64,000 nt of DNA from SR1 bacterium human oral taxon HOT-345 (GTDB taxonomy: Bacteria; Patescibacteriota; Gracilibacteria; Absconditabacterales; Absconditicoccaceae), in contig MPSQ01000003.1 of NCBI GenBank assembly GCA_003260355.1, positions 1 to 64,000 on the forward strand, written 5' to 3'. The translations under genes and the position numbers were made by a program. Numbering within the stretch: the first letter of the stretch is position 1; each line of letters opens with the position of its first letter. The notes below the pieces were generated by a model. The model saw only the letters and a list, made by a program, of their open reading frames with translations. It made no database searches and was not told the DNA's origin. Shown here one piece after another: positions 44,337 to 55,130 of this stretch.

Positions 44337-45173
44337 CTATTGAGTCAATTCTCGTTCGATCACCCTTAAAAACTGCAGAAAGAGTCCATTTTTCTTTCCA
44401 TTTTCAAAAGATCATGGCATTTTTTCATAGAAATATTTTGGAGCAGCTGGGAGAATATCTCCAGATACAGAGCTTCCACTGAGTCCATTATACAAAGCAG
44501 AAAACTTTAGCAAGTCGCCTGTGCTAAAATTTTTGTAACTGAGTGAGATGGGCGTTGTAGGATTCGTTCCATTATATCGATCAATCTTTTTCTTTGAAAA
44601 TTCAAGGAAATCCTTGATAGTCGTCTCGAAAAGCTCTCTTGTAATCATTCCTGTTCCGTAGTCTTTGCTCACAATTTGGAAGGGACCGTCTCCATTTTTA
44701 GGCAAGTAGTAGCCACAACCATTTTCTCTGTACCAAACTGCAATCGTTAAAGCTGTCGGGAAATCATAAGCGAAACTCAGATTATCAAGGGTTTGATACC
44801 AACCGATACAATTCTCATGGAGCGGCTCTGCAAGCAAGAGTCCTGAAGCCTGATAAGGCAAGAGAAAACCGGCTTTGAAGGTTCTGCTTTCAGCCTTTGC
44901 GATGTCTTTTCTACTTGAGAGTTTTGTGAATAAATAATCTCTCAAATTCTCAAGATAGTAAGAAGTTGATCCTTCCTTAAACTGTGTTTGCAAATCTCTA
45001 GCCTGCTGATAGAGACTTCGTAGAGCTTGATTATCGTTTTCAACAAGGGGAGCAATCTGCGACTTTAAAGCAGCAAGCTCCTCCTGATTTCCTGTGCTTG
45101 GCTCAAAGGCTGCAGTCCATCCAACAAATAGCCCGATACAACTCATAACCATAATCCAATTTCTGATTTTCAT
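44337..45173 (-). CDS. Exported lysozyme-like (transglycosylase-type) protein (278 aa)
   Basis: Signal peptide (MKIRNWIMVMSCIGLFVGW, cleavage near AAFEP). A helical region to about residue 110 is followed by a catalytic-type segment ALTIAVWYRENGCGYYLPK, with a Glu in the position of transglycosylase SLT enzymes, and GDGPFQIVSKDYGTG, comparable to the GLMQI motif. A peptidoglycan-cleaving role is likely but the motifs are divergent. It lies between the CsaB-like gene (28 bases) and the sugar transferase gene (26 bases), so it belongs to a cell-envelope operon. Confidence 0.7.
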
Positions 45174-45199
45174 TCTCTTTTATACTGTAAGTAAATAAA

Positions 45200-46573
45200 C
45201 TATCTTCCCTTGAAGATCACCCCAAAGGTTCCGACAATCACGTAAATATCAAGCCAAAGCGACCAATTCTGAATATAATACAGATCTAGTTTTGCCTCTT
45301 GATCAAAGCTTAAAGAATCTCTTCAGAAAACCTGAGCATATCCAGTGATTCAAGGTTTTATACTAAGGAGCCTCCTTTGCCAAGGCGTATATCTTGCGAC
45401 TTCGTTTTCTAGGTGTGGTCTTGGACCAACTAACGACATCGTTCCTCTGAGCACAGAGAAAAGCTGTGGCAATTCATCTAAAGAGGTCCTACGTAGGAAT
45501 CTTCCCACTTTGGTGACTCTCGGATCATTAGCAATCTTTGGTAAGACGCCCTCTCTAGTATTTGCATCAGAATTGATAAGCTTTTTGTAGAGTTCCTCGG
45601 CTTCCTTTCCTCCATATCCTACACTTAAGTGTGTATACATCGTGCGGAACTTCAAAAAAGTAAAAAGCTGACCTCCTGTTCAGACTCTTTTTGATTCGTA
45701 GATGATCGGACCTTTACTCTCGAGTTTGATTGCAATCGCAATGACCAATAAAACTGGAGAAAGCAGAATAATTCCTACTACTGCTCAGACTACATCAAAT
45801 ATTCTCTTTACCACAAGAGATCGCCCATCTAGCTTTGAATGTTTGTATTCAAGAGCGATGATATTTTGGATAATCTCTGGCTTGTAGACCACATCCTCAA
45901 GAAAAAATCCCTCACTAATATGAAAAAATCTGGTATCAAAGAATCTTGTCTTTTCAAAAATTGCTTGAAGCTGATCTTTCTTGAAATTTCAGACCACAAC
46001 GCACATTTCATATTGTCAAAAATCTGTTTCTTCAGCCTCATCAGGAGAGATAAACTCTGTCTGGAGTGAAAAGTTTGCTTTAATTGTCTTTAAAATTTCG
46101 TAGGTATCAATCGTCTCTCAAGAAATAATCAGGATTTTCTTTCAGGATTTTTTCTGTTGCTGATATTCTAGGGCTCTTCGTCCTTGGTCAAAGAAAAATA
46201 GTACAATATAGGTCAAAAGCCCTGTAAAAATAAGGATAAACCTAGAAATCCCAAAAAAGAAGATAAAGCCCTGACCAAAATACGAGAGAAACGTGATACT
46301 GATGAACCAATAAATCCACACTTTGGAAAAGGTCTGGAAATGGTTGATGACTCTCTTATTCAAGCAATAAAAATCCTTAATAATCCCAATACCAATAAAC
46401 CCCGCACTTGCAATGATTGAAAATATTATCAACTCCGTCGCATTGATAAACGGAATCGGAAGCTGAACTCCTGGGATAAAATCAGTCCAAAACCTGACTT
46501 TGTAGGTAAGAAAGAACAGGCAATTGATGATAAGAAAGTGCAGAACGGGTCTCGTAAGGCGGAGTTTAAACAT
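45200..46573 (-). CDS. Undecaprenyl-phosphate sugar phosphotransferase (WbaP/WcaJ type, 457 aa)
   Basis: This enzyme starts surface-polysaccharide repeat units by moving a sugar phosphate onto undecaprenyl phosphate at the membrane. The N-terminal half has about four membrane helices, the middle a soluble domain (KKILIISGETIDTYEILKT). The C-terminal catalytic domain begins LVVKRIFDVVGAVVGIILL and carries GPIIYESKRVG, FLKFRTMY, RFLRRTSLDELPQ, GTMSLVGPRP and LDLYYIQNWS, all standard. Several glycines are UGA. It is the first gene of the operon with the transglycosylase-like and CsaB-like genes. Confidence 0.92.
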
Positions 46574-46780
46574 TCGCTAGCAGAAAGGATAAAGAAAGGG
46601 ACAGATTGTGCGTGTATTAACGTGTATAACGAGGGAATCTATCTTCTATAGTGCCTTTATCATATCAAGGAGTATAGTATTTTGAAGAACGAAATCCAGA
46701 GAAAGTAAATGAAGTAAAAATTAGGGGCTGTTCCTCTTGATTTTTCCTCTGGTTTTGCTATTACGAAGAGGGAAATAATT

Positions 46781-46810
46781 TTCACAAGTTTTTTTTGCGT
46801 AAAATAGAAT
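46781..46810 (+). promoter_or_regulatory. Candidate promoter of the PP2C-like gene
   Basis: TTCACA, 18 bases, TAGAAT, ending 39 bases before the ATG. The remainder of the 276-base gap to the sugar-transferase gene shows nothing else. Confidence 0.5.
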
Positions 46811-46849
46811 GAAGTCAGATTTTTTATCTTTTTTATTGGAGCTTTAGGA

Positions 46850-48967
46850 ATGAAACCGGTTTATAATTTGCTTGAATACCTTGATGCTGATAAGGTGTAC
46901 ACCTTTAGTGATGAACTTGATAATCAAATTGAAATCAAAGTATATATTCAGATTCATAGTGAAAAGTTTGTGGAGTATCAGAAAGAGATTTTGCAAGAGT
47001 TTGTAGCTGATTTTACAGACAAAGCGAAGGATGTATCTCTTTCTTCCAGTGATATTGAAATGATGCTTGAAGGACAGCTTCAACTCCTCAATACTAAGCT
47101 TCAATCTTTTGCGGATAAGCTCCGTGATGCTCCGAAATGCGACTTGAGAGGGTATGTGCAGCTGATCTTAGATAATAGCGTGAAGACCTGGATGATTGGG
47201 AAGACTACGCTTATGATTTTCCGTAATGATAAACTCTACTCTGTCCTAGAAAATTCATTCCAAGAACAGACTAACATTGATCAGTTTTCTGATTTTATTG
47301 GTGGGGAACTAGAAAGAGGAGATGTTTTTCTCTATGCTGGGACGAAGCTTTCAGAAGTCTTGGATCAGAACGACTTTTCAGAGATGGAACAAGTACTTGC
47401 CAAAGAAAATGCAAATGCGATGCTCGATCATCTTGATGATCTCTTTGCTTCGAGAGTAGAAAAGAAAGGAATCTGATTTTTGGGAGTGTTCAGCATCACA
47501 GGGATTGATCTCTCTACGATTAAACCTAAAGGGAAGCTCTCTGCCGTGGCATCAAAATATACTTCTAAACTCGGCGGAAAGCTTGCATCAAAGGTTGGCT
47601 TGATGAAGCGAAAGAAACAGACCAGTCAACTCATTAGCGGGCATAAGTACTATCTTATGGTAGGGGTGCTTGTTGTTGCTATTCTTTTCCTTGGAGGTGC
47701 GGTCCTTTCTCAGCTAAAGTCTGCAAAGAAAGAAGAAGTGTATTTCAAGAATGCTAGTGGAAGTCAGGAACTCATTACTATTGATAGCATTAGAAATGAT
47801 ATCCTTGCATTCCAAGCTATGGATCCTTCCTCAGATGAGAAATCCCTTGAATATAACAGAATCTTAAGCAAGCTCAGTCTACTTGCTGAAAAGGGGCTTT
47901 GGGAAAAAGATGTGAAAGATCTCAAGAACATCATTGATACGAATTATCAGAAAGGCTTTAATGTGAGTTTGATTACAAATCTCTCTCAGTTTGATGATGA
48001 AGCAACCGGGAGAAAAACCAGAATCCTTACTTTTAATGATGCGGAAAAGGCAAAGCTCGGGACTCCAATCAGTATTAATATTGGGGCAACGACAAATATC
48101 GGAGGAACCCAGGCCGCTCTCATTGGTGTAATAAATGATGCTACAAGAGGAAATCTGATCGAATATAATGTTGGCTCTGCGATGAAAGACTGCGAATTGA
48201 GCTTGGGGACAAGAGGACTCTTTTGTTATGCTGAGAATGGGGATTTATTCTTCGTGAACAAGCTTGGTGTTGAGCAAATGGAGGTCGTAGATGAAGACCG
48301 AGCTACGAAAAATATTGGGGGCATCTGAACTTATGGAAGAAATAACTTTTACCTCTTCCAGGCTAATCCAAATAACATTGGAGCAGCACTCCTTACTAGA
48401 TATCGTAATCTCGCTGGATCTGAATCTAAATATCAGAATGGAACAAACTATAGCATCTTGGCAGGTTCAGGGGCTTCACTTCCACAGCATCTTGGTGGCT
48501 TTGCTATTGATGGTAACTTCCTCGGTCGAGGTGGCGGGAAACTTTATCAATTCCGAAGAGCCTCAAATATCTGAACAGCATTGGATTACCGCGAGGTTCC
48601 GATCATTGGAGGAGATAAGGTTGGTTCGCTCTACTCAGATAACGTAAAAATTATTGCTACGGATAGTTCTCCATTTATTTACCTCTTTGACAAAGATAAT
48701 CAAACCTTTACCGTCTATGAATCAAGTCCTGTAAAGACGAACGACAACTACAAGACGAACTTCAGACTTTATTATCTTTTTAGATTTAAGTTTAACTTGG
48801 CTGGGACAGAGAACCGTATTTTGGATGTAGCTGTTCCAGAAAGTACTGCAGATAGACCAGAACTCCATCTCCTCAGTAATGAAGGTGTAAATAAAATCAA
48901 TCTCTACGATTTCATTGATAGTATCAAAAATAATAAGAATCTGAAATCTGTGAACAATGCGTCATAA
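46850..48967 (+). CDS. PP2C-like cytoplasmic domain, one membrane helix, beta-rich outside domain (705 aa)
   Basis: Residues 1-205 resemble a divergent PPM/PP2C phosphatase fold (KTTLMIFRNDKLYSVLENS, GELERGDVFLYAGTKLSEV) without a clear full set of metal Asp residues. A basic linker (KRKKQTSQLISGHK) leads to a membrane helix at about 270-290 (YLMVGVLVVAILFLGGAVL). The outside part has repeated beta segments (LIGVINDATRGNLIEYNVG, GNFLGRGGGKLYQFRRASN) suggestive of a propeller. UGA glycines lie at the domain joint and in the outside part. It could sense something outside and signal inward; this is inference. Confidence 0.72.
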
Positions 48968-48997
48968 CTCTTTTAGTTTCTTACCTTGAATATCCTC

Positions 48998-50014
48998 ATG
49001 AAAGGCATCAAATTCGGAGTCATCCTTCTGCTTTTGCTCCTTATTGGAGGAGGAATCTGCTGTAAACGAAGTGAACTCAAAGAATTTTTTATCGTGCATG
49101 CTCCGACACATGAGGAAGAAGTTCTTTCTGCCAGAGGGATCGAAACTCCTCAGCAAATCTTTTCTGGGATCTCAATTAAAGCTATGGATGATCTTGGACT
49201 CACTGGCGAGGAAGCTGTGGATGCTTACTTGATGGCGAATCTCCCGAGATGCCACTTCCCAGAGCTCAAAAAAAACAGTAAACCGATTGTCATCGACGAA
49301 GTAGTAAAGAACTGCAAGAAGATACAAAAGGTTGGTAGAGTCCCTGATGGATTAGGAGGGGCTTGTTATCCCTCCTTCGCTTATGATCGTGTCGGAGACA
49401 GGGTATTGGAGATGAACGCAAGAGAATGCATCTATGGCATCAATCCTGCTGAATACCTCGCTCGCGGAGTCAATCCTAGCTACCTTTGCTTAGACCCGCA
49501 AACTCCTGAGAGAGATTGGGATGAGATTTGAGAACTCGCCCCTGAGGAGAGAGACGAACCAGATGGGAAGCCCTGAAAAGCTCCGTATTCTCTACTAGCA
49601 CTCCAAAAAGCTTTGAAATCAGGACTCCTAAGCAAGGCTGTTCCTCCTTACTATAATACCCCTGGACTTTTTTGTGCAGAGAAGGATCCTGATTGCGAAA
49701 CGACCTACGATATTGGCTCTCGAAGCGATACCCAAGGGAATTACTTCGTGGCTGGAGAGAGGACAGACCTGCCTGACAAGAAACTCTATGCTATCAATAA
49801 TCAGCTTTACCTTCCTTGAGAAGGTTCTATAGGATTTAGCTCTGAGAATGGAGAACTTAGCGGGCAGCGAACCACTCCTTGGTTCTTTGGAGGAATAAAA
49901 GAAGGAAACCTGATCGTAAAGAGAATGATCGATATGACGCCTAATGGGAAACTTATCCCTGGCGGTCGCATGGAAGCAAACTATAGTCTAGAAACTTGCG
50001 AGATTGATCTTTAA
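48998..50014 (+). CDS. Secreted lipoprotein, function unknown (338 aa)
   Basis: MKGIKFGVILLLLLLIGGGI followed by CC gives a signal peptide with a lipobox-like GGIC. A TTG 12 bases upstream is a possible alternative start, but ATG is preferred. The mature protein has many Cys and Pro (ECIYGINPAEYLARGVNPS, CLDPQTPERDWDE) and closes with LIVKRMIDMTPNGKLIPGG and ETCEIDL, shared in outline with the lipoprotein at 39897-40844. UGA glycines occur at three places. It lies 30 bases after the PP2C-like gene, so they may share a transcript. Confidence 0.78.
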
Positions 50015-50056
50015 AAATGCATTATCCGTATTTCCCCCGTCAAATAAAAAAAAGAC

Positions 50057-50082
50057 CCTGAACAGCCTTCAGGATTTTTTTT
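50057..50082 (+). terminator. Intrinsic terminator after lipoprotein gene
   Basis: CCTGAACAGCCTTCAGG forms a hairpin followed by eight T. The stem is the same as that in the repeated 88-bp modules near 37.2 and 37.7 kb. Confidence 0.85.
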
Positions 50083-50453
50083 AATTTTTCAGGAGTCCAT
50101 AAACGCTCCATATTCTGCATTATTGAGTTTTGTCAATGCAATTGCCTTGATTTTTGTAATTGAAGTCATCTTTTCATTCAATAAACAAATAAAAAAGCTA
50201 TAAATTTTGAAGTTTCCGCTTTGTAATAGGGAAGCGGAGGGGTCCGCTTGTCCCAAAACGTCGTTTTTCTTGAAGCGGAGGGGTCCGCTCGTCCTAAAAC
50301 GTCATTTTTCTTCAAGCAATAATATCCACCCGTCCTTGCGAGCGACCGAAGGGAGCGTGGCAATCCAGATTGTTTTTCTGGTAGCTTACTTCATGCATTC
50401 TTCCCACAAGGAGAGCTCCTGCTTGTCATTTTCTTTCCTCTATACAAATAATC
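50083..50453. other. Intergenic region with repeats
   Basis: No supported gene. It holds a 41-bp tandem repeat (50231-50312) and, near 50331-50375, CCGTCCTTGCGAGCGACCGA...GTGGCAATCC, a dispersed-repeat type related in style to the 74-bp units near 2.4-2.7 kb. Confidence 0.6.
50231..50312. repeat. Two tandem copies of a 41-bp unit
   Basis: Both copies begin GAAGCGGAGGGGTCCGCT and end TTTTTCTT, with three differences. Each contains a perfect 6-bp hairpin AGCGGA-GGGG-TCCGCT followed 15 bases later by a T run. Confidence 0.88.
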
Positions 50454-50636
50454 CTAGTTTTTCTTAAAGGTAAAACGACCACACCCTCCTAAAGAGATGG
50501 AAGCCTCTCCAAAACAACATTCAGGCTCTGTAGGCTTACTTCTTATTAAAAGGGATTCTCCGGTTCCTGCGTAGAAACTCTGAAAGCTTTTGCAAGTAGG
50601 GAAGAACAAATGGCTGCAAGCAAAAAAAGGGAACAA
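50454..50636 (-). CDS. Possible small Cys-rich protein (60 aa)
   Basis: The frame reads MFPFFACSHLFFPTCKSFQ and ends ECCFGEASISLGGCGRFTF then KKN with TAG. The C-terminal 40 residues look protein-like; the N-terminus is hydrophobic and might be a signal sequence. It overlaps another candidate on the opposite strand. Without homology it stays doubtful; it could also be a gene remnant. Confidence 0.3.
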   Translation of the reverse strand: MFPFFACSHLFFPTCKSFQSFYAGTGESLLIRSKPTEPECCFGEASISLGGCGRFTFKKN

Positions 50637-50831
50637 AATTTTTCATTTAAAAAATGAGCAAAGATATTTAGCAAGAAAGCAAAGAGAAGAGCAAACCGAG
50701 AAAACAAAGGAAATTATGAAAGAGGAAATCTCTTGCATTTTGGAGGGGAAAAAACTACACTTCTTGGGTCAGATTTTTTTATCTTTTTTATAAAGAGATG
50801 TTTGAAGGAGCATCGGTATTGGTTAAATTAA
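50610..50831 (+). CDS. Possible small basic protein overlapping mraY start (73 aa)
   Basis: ATG after AGGGA-type spacing opens MAASKKREQNFSFKKGAKI, continuing through a UGA glycine to NYERGNLLHFGGEKTTLLG and a hydrophobic end, stopping 33 bases inside mraY in another frame. It exists only under the UGA = Gly code. The basic N-terminus with a single hydrophobic segment would suit a small membrane protein. Doubtful because of the long overlap. Confidence 0.3.
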
Positions 50832-51877
50832 GCCAAATCCTCTTTTATGCGCTAGTGAGTTTTGGGATTTCACTCTTGCTCTATCCTGCGTATATCAGGT
50901 TGCTTCAAAGAGTAAAAGCAGGAAAAACGATCCGCGAAAATGCGGCAACAGGAGAAAAGTCTGAGATCTTCAGCAAAATGCATGCCCACAAACAAGGCAC
51001 ACCAACCATGGGAGGAGGAATGTTTTTGATCGTGATGTTGGTGATGATTCTGGGGTCGTTTTTGCTCCAACATTTTGGATGGATCGGCAACTCGCTCTGG
51101 AATGCAAAAGAATCCTATATCATTTTGTTTGGATTTTTTAGTATGGGATTGATTGGGCTGGTTGACGACTTTCTCAACATCAAGAATTATGGGAAAGTGA
51201 AGGGATTGAGTGCGAGAGCGAAGTTGATTGGAATGGTGATTTTCTCGGCTTGGATTTCCTATTGGTTTTATGTGAAGCTCGGGATTGATTATATCAATCT
51301 TTGGCCAATCGCATGAAAGATTGAAGTCTGAATTTTGTTTCCTATTTTGACTTTCATTGCGACGATCACGATCGTGAATGCAATCAACATTACTGACGGA
51401 TTAGATGGCTTGGCTGGCGGCACGATGGCGATTATTTTGGTGAGTCTCGCAATTGTGACCTTTTTGAATGGAACCTATATTGCGACGACAGTAGTTTGCA
51501 TTCTTGTTGCGGTTTTGGTTGCGTTTTTGTTTTTTAATATCAACCCGGCGAAAGTTTTTATGGGGGATAGTGGTGCGTTTGCACTCGGAGGGCTACTTGC
51601 CTCTCTGATCTATCTGCTCAATATGAGATTCTGAATTTTGATTCCTTTTTTGATTATTTTTGGGATTTTTATTGTCGAGCTTTGTTCGAGTTTTCTCCAG
51701 ATTTTTTGGAAAAAGGTTTTTAAGAAAAAACTCTTTACGGTAGCACCGTTCCATCATCTTTTGGAATACAAGGGAATGCATGAAACAACGATCGTTATGA
51801 AGACTCGACTGGTGCAAGCAATTCTCGCAATCGCTGGAGTATTATTGATTTTTGTAGAATCATCCTTGATGAAATAA
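50798..51877 (+). CDS. mraY: Phospho-N-acetylmuramoyl-pentapeptide transferase (MraY)
   Basis: MraY makes lipid I from UDP-MurNAc-pentapeptide and undecaprenyl phosphate in the inner membrane. Motifs are KQGTPTMGGGMFL, SMGLIGLVDDFLNI, NAINITDGLDGLAGG, PAKVFMGDSGAFALGG and TVAPFHHLLEYKG, with about ten membrane helices and 359 aa, as usual. Three UGA glycines join three pieces. It ends 4 bases before the stop of the convergent VirB4-like gene. It works between MurC and MurG, encoded near the left end of the window. Confidence 0.96.
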
Positions 51878-51881
51878 GAAA

Positions 51882-53972
51882 TTATTCGCTTTTTTTAATA
51901 TCGGTGGTAATAAAAGATTTTTCATAAGGGGAAGCTAAGATTTGGACGCCGACGTGCTGGTTTCCGACGAACATCAAACCTTCTCCGACTCCGACAGAAA
52001 CTAGTCTTTGCTGTTCTGCTTCCGAAAGTCCGAGGAGCTGATTGAGTGATTTGATAGAAGTAACGGATTGTTTGAGGAGGATTTGCATTCCGGAGTTGGA
52101 AACGATTGGTTTTCCATACGGACTACGGATGAAGTCCTCAATATCCTGCGAGATGGTCGTGATTCCGAGTCAGTATTTTCTGGCTCTTTTGATAAGACCG
52201 AAGAGGAAGTTTGCAGAAATATCGTTTTGAAGCATAATCCACGCTTCATCACAGACGAGAAGTCTCTGCTTTTTGACCGATCTCACCTTGGACCAAATAA
52301 AATTAAGCACATTAAACATCGCAGGGGTTTTCAGAGCTTCTTCCACATCACGGATACTAAAGACCGTAAGCGCATTATTGATGTCAATATTCGTGTAATT
52401 GTTGAAGAGTTTTCCGAAGGTTCCAGTTACATATTTACTGAGCTTAAGTGCGATTTGCTCTCCTCCCTGCATTCCATTCAAGACATTCATCAGATCTTCC
52501 ATCAGCGGAGGAAGTTTCCCCGTGTAGTCGTCCATTTCAAACGTGAAGCCTTTCAAGGCGTAAGTATTTTGGAGCGCTTTATCAAGGAGAGCTTCCTCTT
52601 CTGGACTAAGTTTTCAAACCAAAATCTGAATCAAGCCCACGAGATTCATAATCTGCGAACGAAGCAAATCTCCCTTTCCATACTCCACATCTTCAATCAT
52701 CGGTGGCATATCAAAAGGATTGAGAAACTGCTGAGAAGAAGTTGCAATATTCACATAGGTTCCGCCTACTCTTTCACAAAGCGCTTGATATTCGTTTTCA
52801 GGATCAATCACAATAATATCTACTCCATTGAGCAAATACCTGAGAATCTCTAGCTTCACCGTAAAAGATTTACCGGCACCAGAAGTCGCCAAAATCACAC
52901 TATTCATATTTGGCAGTTTGGAGTTGAAACGGTCAAAAATCACAAGTCCTCCGGTATGAGCATTGACTCCGTACAGGATTCAGGTTTTGGTAATAAGATC
53001 ACTAGAAATAAAAGGAAAGCTGGCTGCCAACGAAGAAGTCACCGCACTACGAACGATTCCCATATCATCAAGGCAGATCGGTAAATTCGCTGTAAATCCA
53101 TTATCCATCCTATGAATCGCGTTCTTGACTCTGATTCCATAACCGGAGATTTTCTGCTCAAATTTTTTCCCGGTTTCTCTGAGTTTTTCCTCGTTGTGAT
53201 CGTAAATGGTGGTATAATTTCAGAGTTCAAAGTATCTTTCCTCTTTGGTCGTCAGTTTTTCTCTGATCATCTCTACATCACGGTATTGCTGTTCAATTTC
53301 CTTGTCAATCGTAATTCCCTTCTGCATCGCATCAGAAAGCTCGGCTTTGAGCTGGGTGGATTTTTGCTTAAGCATAGACTGGATCGCCGAATCATCCTCA
53401 GGATAGAGGTAGAAACTCATATCTCGCTTGGCATGCATGCTCATAATATCCCTCGTCCAGAGTGCATCAATATAACTCGGATATTCCTGAGTATAATAGC
53501 ATTTTCCGAGGATTCCAGATACATTAAACTGCTGCATCGTAAACTCTCGGTAGGACGGTGCAATATGTGATTTATAATCAGAAAGTAAAGCTGAATAACG
53601 ATTATCAACCTCTTTGATATATTGTCTGAGCTCGGAAGTCAGCTTTTTGTCGCTATATTCCGCATCTGGAAGCTGTAAAAGTTGCTTCACCTGATCTGCG
53701 AGAGCGAGCTGTTTGTCGGTTTGAGGCTGTTCTTCGGTTGGGAGTTCAGGTTTTTTGGCTGTTTCTGAAGCTTCTCAAGGCTTTTTTGGAGCTGGAGCAA
53801 GTCCGAGTTTCTGAAGTAAGGAATCCATCCATGCCATCGAGTTTTTTTTCTCGGGTTTTGGTGCTTCTCCTGAAGATTGCGGTGTGTTTTTTGGGAGAAC
53901 TACAAAACCTCCATTCGGAACTATGGTAGTGTAATTAGTATCATAGACAATGTTTTGTAGCTTCTCAAGCAT
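51882..53972 (-). CDS. VirB4/TraC-type conjugation or secretion ATPase (696 aa)
   Basis: The N-terminal 100 residues are low-complexity (Pro/Lys/Glu-rich). A middle domain with a coiled-coil stretch (LSDAMQKGITIDKEIEQQY) follows, then the RecA-like domain: VILATSGAGKSFTVKLEIL (Walker A near residue 360), VDIIVIDPENEYQALCERV, RLLVCDEAWIMLQND (Walker B) and GITTISQDIEDF (motif III-like Gln). UGA glycines join five pieces. VirB4 ATPases energise type IV secretion and related DNA-transfer or uptake machines. No other T4SS channel genes lie next to it, but VirB2-like genes occur at 23.5-24.4 kb. Confidence 0.9.
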
Positions 53973-54149
53973 TAATTCCTGGATTATCTTTTAATGGTAA
54001 AATTCATCTCTAAGTATAAGCAAAAAAGCTCATTTTTCAAAAACTGGGGTAATTTCTTGTGGAAAAGCTACTTGACTAAATGCAAAAAAACAAAAAAGAC
54101 GAGGAATTGTCTCTCGCCCTTTACGGAATGAAAAGTCTGATTTTAGATC

Positions 54150-55130
54150 TTATTCTTCCAATAAATCATGAACTCCTTTGAGGAAATGATCATCTACGTG
54201 GGTATAGATCTGAGTTGTTTGAATAGAAGAATGCCCAAGCAGTGTTTGAACGGATCTAATATCGGCTCCTTTCTTGAGCAACGTAGTGGCAAAAGAATGT
54301 CTCAGCGTATGAGGCGTGACTTTCTTTTCGATTCCAGAAAGTTTGGCATAATTTTTGACTAATGCCTCTACTGCATTTCTGGAAAGCTGTTTTCCATAGC
54401 TATTTTTGGAAAGGCTGATAATGAGTGGTTCATAGGTATCAGTTCTCAAGTTTAAGTAGGTATATAGTTTTTCCATCGCAAAAGAGGTTAAAAAAACAGA
54501 CCTTACCTTGGAACCTTTTCCTCTGATTGCGAATTGCTTTTCTCAGAGAATGAGCTGACTCTTTTTGAGGCTTATTAATTCTGAGACTCTCAATCCTGTC
54601 CCATAAAGAATATGGAGAATCAATTCATCTCTTGCCTTTTGCAGTTCTGAAGTCGCGAAATGAATTGGTGCGCTCAGAATTTTATCTATTTCATTTTCCA
54701 GTAAAAAACTTACCTCTCTCTGTGGTATTTTTGAAAGTTCTATTTTGTCTGGACTGAGGCAATCAATATCATTTTTGAGGAGAAACCTTAAGAACGATCT
54801 CAAGGCAATGATATGATAATTAACGGTCTTTTTTGCAAGTCCTAAATTATTAAGTGCCATTCTAAACTGTAAAATGTCTATCGCTTTTATCTTGTCTACC
54901 TCAGGATCTCAGAGAAATTCAACAGCTCTTTGGAGCCATAAGCGGTAATTCACTATTGTTTTTGGGCTTACATTCTTAGTATGTTCCAGATAATCAAGAA
55001 ATGTCGTCAGTAACGCAGACATCTTGTATAGTCCTTTTTTTGGAGTTTCAGAAAAAGAAGGTTTTGGCCCCTCTTTTTTCTGATGATATCCAGTCCATGA
55101 AGAACTTGTGATAAAGTTTTTGTTAGCCAT
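54150..55130 (-). CDS. Xer-type tyrosine recombinase (326 aa)
   Basis: After a 35-residue extension the core-binding SAM-like domain begins ([19 protein letters not shown]). The catalytic domain shows [13 protein letters not shown] (first Arg), [10 protein letters not shown] (Lys), [15 protein letters not shown] (His-x-x-Arg), [15 protein letters not shown] (His and nucleophile Tyr). This matches XerC/XerD, which resolve chromosome dimers at dif; an integrase role cannot be excluded. Its ATG overlaps the end of the upstream acidic-protein gene by 8 bases, so the two are translationally coupled. UGA codes three glycines. Confidence 0.92.

Noticed and set aside
50178..50363. Minus-strand frame over the 41-bp repeats
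   Set aside because: It translates repeat DNA and has no independent support.
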